Part shown: in pieces, positions 1 to 11,800 of the stretch
Layout: each line of letters opens with the position of its first letter
How positions within the stretch are numbered: position 1 is the first letter of the stretch
Source: Holothuria scabra
Lineage: Eukaryota > Echinodermata > Holothuroidea > Aspidochirotida > Holothuriidae
Direction: 5' to 3'
Assembly (NCBI GenBank): GCA_037179385.1
Contig: CM074189.1
Span: 21,401,020-21,465,019 of the forward strand
DNA length: 64,000 bases
Translations under genes and position numbers: made by a program
The notes under the pieces: generated by a model
What the model was told of the DNA's origin: nothing
Seen by the model: the letters and a program-made list of their open reading frames with translations, nothing else
Databases searched by the model: none

Positions 1-2284
1 ATATGACCAATCCACACACTAAATATGAGCACAGTCACATGTACCGTTCTTGAGATATCGTGTTTACGAAGTTTTGACCTTTTGACCTCTCATGACCCCA
101 AATGACCTTTGACCTCCACCAAAAACGATAGGGATCATCTACTCAATATGGCCAACACACTCGCCAAATATGAGTATAATCACATGTACCGTTCTCGAGA
201 TATCGTGTTTACGAAGTTTTGACCTTTTGACCTCTCGTGACCCCAAATGACCTTTGATCTCCACCAAAAACAGTAGGGATCATCTACTCATTATGGCCAA
301 GGCACACACCGAATATGAGATTAGTCACACTTACTCTTCTTGAGATACCGTGTTTAAAAGCAATTTTTAAGAAATTTACCTATTGACCTCTCGTGACCCC
401 AAATGACCTTTGACCTCCACGAAAATCAATAGGGATTATCTACTCAATATGACCAACCCACACACCAAATATGAGCATTGTCACATGTACCATTCTCGAG
501 ATACCGTGTTTATGAAGTTTTGACCTTTTGACCTCTCGTGACCCCAAATGACCTTTGACCTCCACCAAAAATAAAAGGGATCATCTACTCAATATGACCA
601 ACCCACACACTAAATATGAGCATAGTCACATGTACCGTTCTCGAGATATCGTGTTTACGAAGTTTTGACCTTTTGACCTCTCGTGACACCAAATGACCTT
701 TGACCTCCACCAAAAACAACAGGGATCATCTACTCAATATGACCAACCCACACACCAAATATGAGTATAGTCACATGTACCGTTCTCGAGATATCGTGTT
801 TACGAAGTTTTGACCTTTTGACCTCTCGTGACCCCAAATGACCATTGACCTCCACGAAAATCGACAGGGATCATCTACTTAATATGACTAACCCACACAC
901 CAAATATGAGCATAGTCACATGTACCATTCTCGAGATATCGTGTTTATGAAGTTTTGACCTTTTGACCTCTCGTGACCCCAAATGACCTTTGACCTCCAC
1001 CAAAAGCAATATGGATCATCTACTCGATATGACCAACCTACACACCAAATATGAGTATAGTCACATGTACCGTTCTCCAGATATCGTGTTTAGGAAGTTT
1101 TGACCTTTTGACCTCTCGTGACCCCAAATGACCTTTGACCTCCACCAAAAACGATAGGGATCATCTACTCAATATGGCCAACCTACACACCAAATATGAG
1201 TATAGTCACGTACTGTTCTCGAGATATCGTGTTTATGAAGTTTTGACCTTTTGACCTCTCGTGACCCCAAATGACCTTTGACCTCCACCAAAAACAATAT
1301 GGATCATCTTCTCGATATGGCCAACCTACAAACCAAATATGAGTATAGTCACATGTACCGTTCTCGAGATATCGTGTTTACGAAGTTTTGACGTTTTGAC
1401 CTCTCGTGACCCCAAATGACCTTTGAGCTCCACCAAAAACAATAGGGATCATCTACTCAATATGACCAACCCACACACCAAATATGAGCATAGTCACATG
1501 TACCGTTCTCGAGATATCGTGTTTACGAAGTTTTGACCTTTCGACCTCTCGTGACCCCAAATGACCTTTGACCTCCACCAAAATAATAGGGATCATCTAC
1601 TCAATATGGCCAATGCACACACCAAATATGAGCATAGTCACACTTACCCTTCTTGAGATACCGTGTTTACAAGCAATTTCTAGGGAATTTACCTATTGAC
1701 CTCTCGTGACCCCAAATGACCTTTGACCTCCACAAAAATCAATAGGGATCATCTACTCAATATGACCAATCCACACACCAAATATGAGCATAGTCACATG
1801 TACCGTTCTCGAGATATCGTGTTTACGAAGTTTTGACCTTTTGACCTCTAGTGACCCCAAATGACCTTTGATCTACACCAAAAACAATAGGGATCATCTA
1901 CTCAATATGGCCAATGCACACACCAAATATGAGATTAGTCACACTTACCCTTCTTGAGATACCGTGTTTACAAGCAATTTCTAAGGAATTGACCTATTGA
2001 CCTCTCGTGACCCCAAATGACCTTTGACCTCCAAGAAAATCGATAGGGATCATCTACTCAATATGACCAACCCACACACCAAATATGAGCATAGTCACAT
2101 GTACCGTTCTCGAGATATCGTGTTTACAAGATTTTGACCTTTTGACCTCTCGTGACCCCAAGTGACCTTTGACCTCCACCAAAAACAATAGGGATCATCT
2201 ACTCAATATGGGCAATCCACATGCCAAGTATGAGATCCCTCGGACTTACCCTTCTTGAGATATCGTGTTTACAAGCCAAAGCGT
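1..2284. repeat. 145-bp satellite array, about 15 copies
   Basis: Landmarks such as GAGATATCGTGTTTACG recur about every 145 bp (near 52, 197, 642, 787, 932, 1077). The array starts outside the window. At least three units (near 342, 1660 and 1960) belong to a second subtype with CAATTTCTAAGGAATTTACC replacing the TTTTGACCTTTTGACC stretch. Units contain clustered TGACCT half-sites. No gene is present. Confidence 0.95.
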
Positions 2285-2285
2285 C

Positions 2286-2289
2286 ACAT

Positions 2290-2325
<36 letters not shown>

Positions 2326-2338
2326 ACACATACACACG
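2286..2338. repeat. CA-rich microsatellite
   Basis: An interrupted (CA)n run with TACACACACA variants directly follows the last satellite unit. Confidence 0.95.
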
Positions 2339-3189
2339 ACATCACCATCGCATAGATTCCTTGCCTGCCTACGGCAAGGAATCAAAAATTAGATGGAGGC
2401 CACGGAGGTGAAGGTATATGGCCTTTCATGTTTTTCCAGGCCGGTAGAGAACATAAAATTTGTCATCAATTATATTGTTCAGTGAGGATTACATGTATTT
2501 CTGGTACAGAACCTCTACCCCCACCCTACTGTAAAAAGTAAAAAAAGAAATGCTCTCTATCTCATGGCCCACGACATTGATTCAAATGGTGACCCAGTCT
2601 GCCCTTTGGCTCAAACAATGCGAAAGTGAAGAAAAAAAATATGCTATGAAGGTTGCGGGAAAATTCAATGGAATAAATGCAGAGGGAATTAATTTCAACG
2701 AAACTGGTAAGAGTATAAGTAATACATAGTTCGGGTAACTTTTCGAGACATGGCCTATACCTGTCCAACTTCCCATTCCGTAGGTCCTTTGTATATTTGT
2801 ATTAGTTTCTTTTCCACTCATTGATATAAAGTAGGATTTTCTTGAGTTTGGGGGTGCTGAGGGATATTTTTGTGGGGGCTTGGATTTCTGATCAGACTGG
2901 TCCACTCTCTAAGAGAAAATCCGCCAGTAGCTGGTGTGGAGAGTCTCCAGGAAATTTTTTGAAAAATTTGACCCAATAGACTGCCAAAGAGGGCATATCA
3001 CATGCTTGAGAGTACAGCACACAGAGATGCAGCTACGGGGGGGGGATCTCTCCCTGGCTAGCTATGAAAAATGGCAACTTCAGAATTTTTTCAATTGTGA
3101 CACCAATCAACTACAGTGTGGTTTTCCCCACTCTTCTTTCATGAAATTCTGAATTATCCCCCATATTAAAGAGAGGAAATTTGGTTTGT

Positions 3190-6110
3190 TTAAAAAAGAA
3201 GCATTTTCTACACGCTTCACGTACTGCAAATTGCAATTCCTAATCCAGTAGTGCTCGGACATATATCAGTTTGGATAACGTTTTCGTGCTCTGGAAATGA
3301 TGATCGGAAATTTGTCATATCTGAAACCAGGTGACATCAAGTGACACCGGCAACTACTACAGTGCCATTGTCATAAATTTTCTGTCATAAAATTCCAAAT
3401 TTCCTCCAATTTAGGTTTTTGACTTTAAAAATGGCATCGGAGAACCTTTATTCTATGCTTTAACATTACTTAGCAACAGCGATCTTTCGTCGCCGTGCAA
3501 TCTTAGATTTCCCAATTATGGATCTACAGTAATCCCCCAACGTTTCAAATTTCCCGGAATCCAAAATTTTCTTCAATGCGAGCTCCGTCTTTTCAAATAT
3601 TTGTTTAAAAAGGGCGAGAATTTAGGCGCTCTTCAAACTTCGCAAGTTACGCCCCTATACACTGGTGTTCAAACTTAAAAAAAATCTGAAAATTTGGGTG
3701 CCTACCCTCCTTTGAAAATGTCTTGCTTACGCCATTGATAGCATCTAAATTGCCGTAACTTTTAGTTTTCATTTTGTAAATATTCACTTCCGTATAAAAA
3801 GAGCAGATCACATATAATGCAAAGCTAACATAGCCTATAAAATGTAAGGCTGCCATTACCATTTTTCGGACGAGCAAAACTTTGTACTAGTGGTCAATCT
3901 ATTGACTTGATTTGTACATTTCCCCGCCCCCCTGTGTTACCTGGCTATCGAAAACATCCCACATTTTTTGAAGGGGTTACAGTCAGTCCGCGAGACCAAA
4001 GATTCAAGAGACCGAAGGTCCACGAGACCAAAAATGTAATACGGCTCACGAGCGACGAGACTGAATATCAAAACCTAGTTAATTCATAAACCTTCATTCA
4101 TTTTCAGTCTCGCAGATGTTTCCCTTATTTTTAATACCGAGAGTCTTTTCACCATTTTGGTCTCGTGGAACCTGCAACATTTTCGGTCTTGAGAACCCTT
4201 TCTTATTTCATCATCTCATTCATAGGCATAGGAAGCGGGAGGGGAGGGGCTGGGTGGCCACAGGCCCCAGTGAAAAATGAGGGGCGGACGCGTGATTCCA
4301 CCCCCTCCCTACTTCCCGGGTCAGAAAACCCCTTTTTGCATTTTTCCAATTCCCCCAAAAAGCAAAGCCAAATTTAACATGGAATGCACTAGTTCTTGCT
4401 CATAAATAAGTTTGGTAAACTGTTCCGAGCTCTGGAAATGACAAAATCGGATATACTTACCGCATGTGACACCACATCATCAAGAGACACGGCTGGCTAT
4501 ATTTGTAAACTGTCTTTTATAGAATTCCAAATATTCTTAAATGAGAGCTCTTGATTTTGTCCAAAATGGCAACAAAGTTTGGGAAACTTTTAAAATGTCC
4601 CCGGACTGAGAGTGTCAGTTCTTAGGCCTTAGATAACATTATGTAGCACCGATTCAGTCGTCGGGCAATCTAGCTTCTTCGGGAAGCAGTTTAGTTACAT
4701 TTCATTCTCAGATTTCCCACCAACATATGACTGTTTGAGGGAAGTGCAGATTCTTCAGTTATCCCACAACTCTTTAAACATATTTCCTTAAAGGAAACCC
4801 AGAATCCAAAGTTTTTTTTGTAATACAAGCTCCATATCTACATATGTTTGTTTAAAAGGGACAAATAATTCGGCGCACTTTGCGTGCCACAGTATGTCCC
4901 TGATACAGTGGTGTTCACACTTGAAAGAAAAGTTGGAAAACTTAGCTCCTACTTACAAGCCCGAGACATGCCATTTCCGGCAGTCTGAGGGTTCGCGATT
5001 TTTCAAAATTCTGTGCGCTCCGCGCGAACTGAAGATAGTCTTTCAAACAAGACTTCATATTCCAGGCAGGGAACCATTGGTCTACCGTCTCAAATGCTCT
5101 CATACACACCTATCATCAGATACTTTTCAACCCTGTCAATTGGGTAGTTTGTGTAGAAGGCTTGTTTAGCTATATTGAAGTGTCAAAATTTTATCAATTT
5201 TTAATGTTGCAGAGGAGTGACGTAGCTACATGAGGCAGGGTTGGGGGCGATTGCCCATCTGGCTCGAAAAGTGAAAAATTCGGAAATCTGACATTTGAAA
5301 CACTACTCAAATACAGTGCGGTTTTCCCAACTTTTCCTTCATAAAATTCTGAATTCTTCCTAATAAAAGCTCCATTATTTGCAATTATTAGTATAAAGAA
5401 ACAAAATTTACCGTGCATGACTTCGCGCGCCCTAAATTGCAACCCTTAATGCAGTAAGCGGTCGCTGATATAGCAGTCAGTGATAAACTTCTCTGACCCG
5501 CTACAGTGTCGTTCCCCTAAAATGTTCTTCAATATAGGCTTTTATTTTTTAAATATTTTAACTAAAAAAGGCAACAAAGTTTCGGGAGCTTTTTGAATGT
5601 CGCTGAGGAGCCTCAATCCACACTCCTAAGATAACATTATACAACGATCTTTTGTCGACATGCTATCTCAGATACATGCTAATAGGGAACGCAGTTTCTT
5701 CGACAGTCCCCCAAATATTCAAATTTCCTTACAGGAAACCCTGAATCTAAACTACTTTCTGCAATACAAGCTCCATATTTATAAATGTGTAAAAGGACCC
5801 AAATTTTCAGCACGCTTCGCGCGCCGCAAATTACGTTCAAGTTCCTGATACAGTAAGGAGTGTTCACACTTAATAAAAAATCAGATTTTGTATTTTTAAA
5901 TTGTTTTTTGCTCGTAGAAAAGGCGAAATTTAGCATCAAAAGTGCACCTTTTTGCCAATGGGGTGGGGGTGAGGTGCATGGTCCAAAATTGTTCCGCCCC
6001 CCCACTTTCATATTGCTTCCTATGCCAGTGATCTCATTTATTTGGTCCTGGGAGTTTTCACCATTTTTGGCAACTTACGAACTTACGCCTGAACTGAGTG
6101 CTCCACAATA
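3190..6110. repeat. Diverged interspersed repeats, no gene
   Basis: Similar stretches recur at several places: TACAGTGGTGTTCACACTT-like near 3660, 4910 and 5850, and AAATTGCAA...CAGTA-like near 3230, 5430 and 5820. These look like decayed copies of one element. Open frames are short and lack any motif. 2.4-3.2 kb likewise holds nothing I recognise. Confidence 0.5.
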
Positions 6111-7039
6111 TCGCGCAAAGTGAAGCGTTTATAGAACTATGAAATGAGTGAGAAAAAAACTTGTTTTTTTATAAGATGCTGATGGAGTCGGCAATTTTTC
6201 TAATCTTTTACTTTTATGAGAAGATGGCTTTTCCTAAAAGTGGCCCCTAACCCGTTGGGAGAAGGTTGCCTCTCCCCGCCGGTGAGAAGATCCAATGTCT
6301 TCGGGGAGCCTCCAACCTAACATAAAATATGTAAGCCCTATAAAGTTAAGCCCCCCTTAGCACGGCTATTGATTTTGCTTGCAAGAAGATTATACAGTTT
6401 GAATGCCTCAGAACTCCCAATTTTTCATACACAAATCCAATGTGTCATATCAAAACTCAAAAATATGCTTAGAAGAAGCTCAACTTTTTAGGGCAACATT
6501 CCATTATAGCCCGAGGGCCTTAATCTGGCATAATGATATTCAGTTACCCCACAAACTATGAGTTGCCCTGGCGACCTCCATTTATTTTTCTCATAAGGTC
6601 AGATTCCTCAAATAAAACTCCAAAATCTTTCATCATAAATGACGATTTTTCTCCAATATATACTTTAAGATTTTCAAATTTCGGTGAACAATATTCCGTA
6701 CAATAACAAACACAAGCCAACTTCATTTACCTCGACACCAATGGCGTCGCCAAGGGGGGGGGCAGGGGGCACGTGCCCCCTGAAAAATCGTGTGCCCCCC
6801 AACTGAGAGTTGAGATTTTCGAAAAAAATATGTCTTCTTTAGTCAGAGTGTCACTATGAATTTTTAGGATTCGATTCCTCTGTTGAAAAGAAAAGGCAGT
6901 AAATTTTCATGTTTACCAAATGAAAATATAGCAAAAAACCTTGGAAATGCCATTTCCGGCTGTGTCTGAGGGGTTACGTTTTTTCAAAATTTTCTTCACA
7001 CTTCCGACTACGTCAATTGGAGGTGGCCCACAGCTCTGG

Positions 7040-7780
7040 TAACCCTTCAAGCAGGATTAAGCCTACATTTTTCCTTCACAGGATCACATATAATTGTCCA
7101 TCAACTGCCTTTCTTTCTCTTTATAGTCACGGTGCAGCTCACCTTCCTCAAATTGTCAGCCTGATACGCTCTTGAGAGTAGTTTCACTAACGTTTGTGTT
7201 GTTACCAAAAATAAAATCTTACTCGAAATTGCCCTGTAAGTAATTTTTAAGGCCAGTGTAAAAACAACCCTTTTAAAAAACAACTTTAAAACCTTACAAA
7301 CACGCTAAAGACCCAGGAGCTTCCAGGGGCTTCGCCCCCTGGACCCCCACTAAGACTAAGATTGAAGTGCCCATCAACTTTCTTTCTATAGATCATCTAC
7401 CCCGGATTTGCTCTTGGTAGTTGAATCAGTGGCTTTTTACCGAAAGTCTTACTTGAAAGTTACTCTGGAGGTAACTTTTAGACCAGTGTTAAGTCAATAA
7501 AATTACCCTTGAATAACATCTTTAACACCTCAAAAACACGTTAAAACCCAGGAGCTTCCGAGGCTTTGCCCCCTGGACCCCCACCAAAATTCACATTGGA
7601 GTGCCCATCAACTTTTTTCTCTATAGATCATCTACCCCATTTTCAAAATGTCAGCCGGATAAGCTCTTGGTAGTTGAATCAGTGGTTTTTTACCGAGAGG
7701 CTTACTTGAAGTTACCCTGGAGGTAACTTTTAGACCAGTGTTAAGCCAATAAAATTACCCTTAAATAACTTCTTTAATAG
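7040..7780. repeat. About 240-bp tandem repeat, three copies
   Basis: Two close copies (about 7310-7550 and 7550-7780) and one diverged copy (7040-7300) share GATCATCTACCCC, GGTAGTTGAATCAGTGG and TAACTTTTAGACCAGTGTTAAG. Each good copy begins with CCAGGAGCTTCC then a GC-rich hairpin CTTCGCCCCCTGGACCCCCAC. The same hairpin motif appears reversed near 14.46 kb. 7.8-8.7 kb shows nothing recognisable. Confidence 0.8.
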
Positions 7781-8781
7781 GTTACGTGCACACCAAATGC
7801 ACATAATCTCTGTTCGCACGTGTTCTTATGCTCCCTACCATACTGATTTGGTGTTGTTGTTTACAACATGATATGCGTGCTAACCAAGGATAGGATGCAA
7901 ATACTGTACTAAACTTGCTTACATTGAACGTGTAAAAAATTAGCATGTGAGATGTACCCACGCAACGAATTTCTGTGAAATATTTGGCGAAAAATGTAAT
8001 GTTATTTTGGCCCAATTTGCGGGAACTTGTAAAAGCTTAATATTGATGTGTAATACTAGGCTACACGTTTTTACAACAGCCCGTATGTATCGATGAAAAT
8101 GCATATCAGTGTTATTACAAAGGCGTTAATACCGTCTAGCCTTATACCACGGTAATATTAATAACGATACATAAGTAAAACGAACTAGGCCTACTGTGTC
8201 ACCCATCAAATACTTGTGCATGTGTCCTAGCAAATACTTCTGTCGTTGCTTTCGCTCGTAATCTTCGATGAAGATTGTACGGTACTGATGCTAAAGGTAA
8301 TATACGTTATTCTAACCAGCAAAAGAAACCTCCCATTCTCTCCCTCAACCACAAGATTATTTACACATCACCGCAGATTGTGCGGTCAACTCCGACTCAA
8401 TCCACCTCCCAAGCAGGACTGAATAAGCCCTGACCCACTCTAGCCCTAGCCACTGTTCCCACGTAAAAAAGAGTGAGTTGACCTTGTTTTTAATCCGTTA
8501 CCCGGGTAAGTCCGTGTTCGTGGGAACGCGCTATTAAACCCACATGCTCTTATCAGAGGTTGTTCTCACCAAGACAAAGCATTGTTATTTGGCAAACTGA
8601 TGCAGCAAAGCTGCTTTCTCATTTCCAAGTGAATAGTGGGCTAATTTAATAGCATCATCTAACTGATACCACATGCTTGATTAGACAGTTTTGTGAAGAC
8701 AAGCAGAAAGTGCAAACTCATGAGTGCCTTTTGGAGAGAACACATCATGTTGAATCCTCTACACATCTCTTGCAAGCTCAC

Positions 8782-8894
8782 TAATAGTCTCCAATAAAAC
8801 TCTTAGAATTACAGGTAGACAATCTTGACAAGCAAGACTCTGCTCTCTGTAACATGAGTGAATGTATAACCATGAGCTACATGATATGACTGAC
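8782..8894 (-). pseudogene. Decayed Ig second-half exon (partner of Ig 15)
   Basis: The position, an ACAACAG acceptor in phase 1 and the opening residues (YHVAHGYTF, then SRVLLVKI) match an Ig-b exon. The frame then stops at TAA. The next frame holds VILRVLLETI, which matches the closing strand of the family, and ends in a phase-1 GTGAGC donor. The stretch is 113 bp, not divisible by 3 and 28 bp shorter than the family's 141. The D-x-G-x-Y-x-C segment is missing. I infer a deletion with frameshift; a chance resemblance or an assembly error is possible. Confidence 0.5.
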
Positions 8895-11800
8895 CTGTTG
8901 TAAAAAACAACTATCATACCTAAGTTGTCTAAAACATAGCAGTATATCACAAGACTTCTTTTTATACTCTTGAAATCTGACTCTACAATTTTTAGATATT
9001 CAAAATTTTTCACATTCTAGATTAACAGCATAGAAAACAGATGATAACAACTGATGTGTCTTTTTTAAGTACCAGTAATAAAACCAGAATGTATTACCTG
9101 TCTCTATATCCTGGACAATACTGCCATCTGGTCCTACCCAAACCAGGTCTGAGTAAGGACTATCCTCCGGTATCTCACAGAAGTAGTTCACACTATTTCC
9201 AAGTATTGGGACTTGACCTTCGGGCTCAAAGATAGAGATGTACCCATCCTCTAAATCAAGAAAAAAAAGTATTGACAAATTACTTTAGGTTTAATATAAA
9301 TAAGTGTAGTACTTGAGAATAAAACATGCCGTAATTAGGTGAACACCAAGTAATAAAAGTTTACATGCTTACATTGTAATTAAACCAACAGCATTCTTTG
9401 TAAAATGAATTTCTACCTTAATGTGAAGGTACATTGTACATGCAAAAGTTACGAGATTCTTGATTAAATGAAGAAACTGCTACTACATGAAAGGCATCCA
9501 TACAAAGGAAATAAAATACCATTCTACTAATACAAATTTTCTTACCTTGGGTTTCACAATGGTCACCGATAAAGCCAACTGTACAGTAACATATGCCAAG
9601 GTGACATGTACCTCCATGCTTACAAGCTGGACTACATTCAGTTGCTGTGAGATTTAAGGGAAAAAATTTTTCCTGGGTCAAAACTTTGCCAAAATGAGTA
9701 TACCATTTTCAGCTAAAACAAACTTAACAGAGAAGAACAAATTCAAGATCAAGATCACAGAATCTGATAGATGAAACACAATATGAGGAAATCAGGTAAG
9801 AGTAAAGTTTGGGTACTTAGGCTATGTAAACAGATATCAGAATCTTATTGCAGCACTTTTGGGGCAAAAAGTGTTGCATTTGACTCATAGTTTCTCACAG
9901 GAATCTAACAATTTCGCTTTCTGACATTGCTTGTCTGAGACGCAATATCCTGGAACTGTGGCTGACACACCACATTGCTTTAGTACTTCTAGCATGACAC
10001 GAATATTATCCACACAATGAAAAGACTGGCAAATTGTACCACACTGTCCTTACACCATTTGCCTGCTAGGCTGATAAGCAATCCTGTGCTACAGGTCTTA
10101 CACACATCAATGTCCTTATACAACTAGTATCAACACTCTCTTTATGCACTACTAATATAACATACAACACTATTCTTACATCATTAAGTCTTGCAAACAA
10201 CACTGTCCTTTACACAACTAGTAACAACAATGTCTTTAAGCAGTACCAATATAACACACAACACTGTCCTTGTATTAAAAGTTGGGACACACAACACTGT
10301 CCTTACATTTAGACTGGCAAACAACACTGTCCTTGCACAACTAGTGGCCACACTGTCCTTATGCACCACTGATCTGTCACACAACTGTCCTGACACAACT
10401 GGTAACAACACTGTCCTGACACAACTGGTAACAACAATGTCCTTATGCAGCACTAATTTTACACCCAACACTATCTTTCCACAACTATTAACAGCAATGT
10501 CCTTATACACTACTAATACAAAACACAACACTGTCCTCACATTACTAGTTCGACAAGCAACACTGTTCTTACCTTAAGTTTAGCAAACAACACTATCCTT
10601 ACATGACTAGTGACAATACTGTCCTCATGCGCTAATAACCTTACAAAAAACATGGTCTGCACATTACTGTGTGACAAACAACACTGTCCCCAAATTACAA
10701 GTAACAGGGCTGTTACACTGGTTTTACACACACCTCGTTCTTCCTTTCCTGACATTGTTACAGTGACTTGTATGAACAGCAGAATGAGTGTTGTATTATA
10801 CTCACATAATAATGTTAAGGTAATACTGCTAGAGTCTGCCCATGTATAGCACTCATACGAGCCAGCTGTGTCCTCATCCAGGGACCTAATCACCAGCTCT
10901 GTTTCCAGGGGTGATCTATAGATGCTGTACCTACTGCTGTCATTACCTACAAGCCAAGTAAAAGAAAAAAAAAATCACCCTTTTTATATGAGCAGTATGT
11001 GTATTGCCAATGCCAATAAACTTACTCTAATTTCTTCAGCTTAATCAATGGGTCCAAGATATAAACAACTATACAGTTGGGAATCAGACCTCACATTTGT
11101 GACCGTTATTGCGCAATCTTTACACCCTTAGCACTCACGATGAAATGCGTTTTGGGAGACCATGCTAGAGCTAGCTTACGCAGAGCGAAAACGGACACCC
11201 GTTAAAAATGTCAGTAATTCATATTCATAGTGTTAAGTTATTGAGTATTTTTGGCAATTGAAGAAAAACAGAAGGTTAAATATTCAGAAGAAACTTGTTT
11301 TAGTAGGCAGCGATTTTCAAGGAGTGAGCTTTGGTTGGAGTCTTTGTCATAAGTTTTTCGAGAAAACCGAAGGAGTGAGAGCTCACTTGCGAAGTTTTCA
11401 AACTGCACATTATCCATCTTCAAGGTGAGAATATATTGAAATGTCATTTGTAAGAGAGAGAACCAATAATATTTCCAAAATAAAGTGGTACCTTTCTTGT
11501 TACCCTTTTATCTTCACTAAAAAAGCTACAAAGAACTTTGATCTTTGTTCTGCTTCAACTATTCGTTAGGCTACACGTACATACTTTCGCATCCCTTACG
11601 TATGTGAACACGTACACACAAAGCATGGCATTGCGTTGGATCTTATATCGCAGCGCTCCATGCCAGCTGGCTACCATCACACATTGCGTTTCAAGATGGC
11701 TGACTGTCTACATATGCACTGCAAACAGAATCGTAGCATAAACAAAGCAGGATTACCCGTTTTCAGGAATGTCGGAACAATATATCAATGGACCTATATG

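Noticed and set aside
1..2284. CRISPR-like array
   Set aside because: Regularly spaced repeats, but the whole 145-bp unit is repeated with no unique spacers, and the context is eukaryotic.
4160..4380. Plus-strand frame at 4.2 kb as a gene
   Set aside because: It lies in decayed repeat sequence with GAGACCAAA/TTTGGTCTC inverted motifs and has no recognisable domain.
9041..9235. Plus-strand frame opposite Ig 15
   Set aside because: Antisense shadow of the Ig-a exon 9,098-9,250.
10184..10577. Long overlapping open frames on both strands
   Set aside because: They are produced by the ACAACACTGTCCTTA minisatellite and have repetitive, low-complexity products with no splice support.
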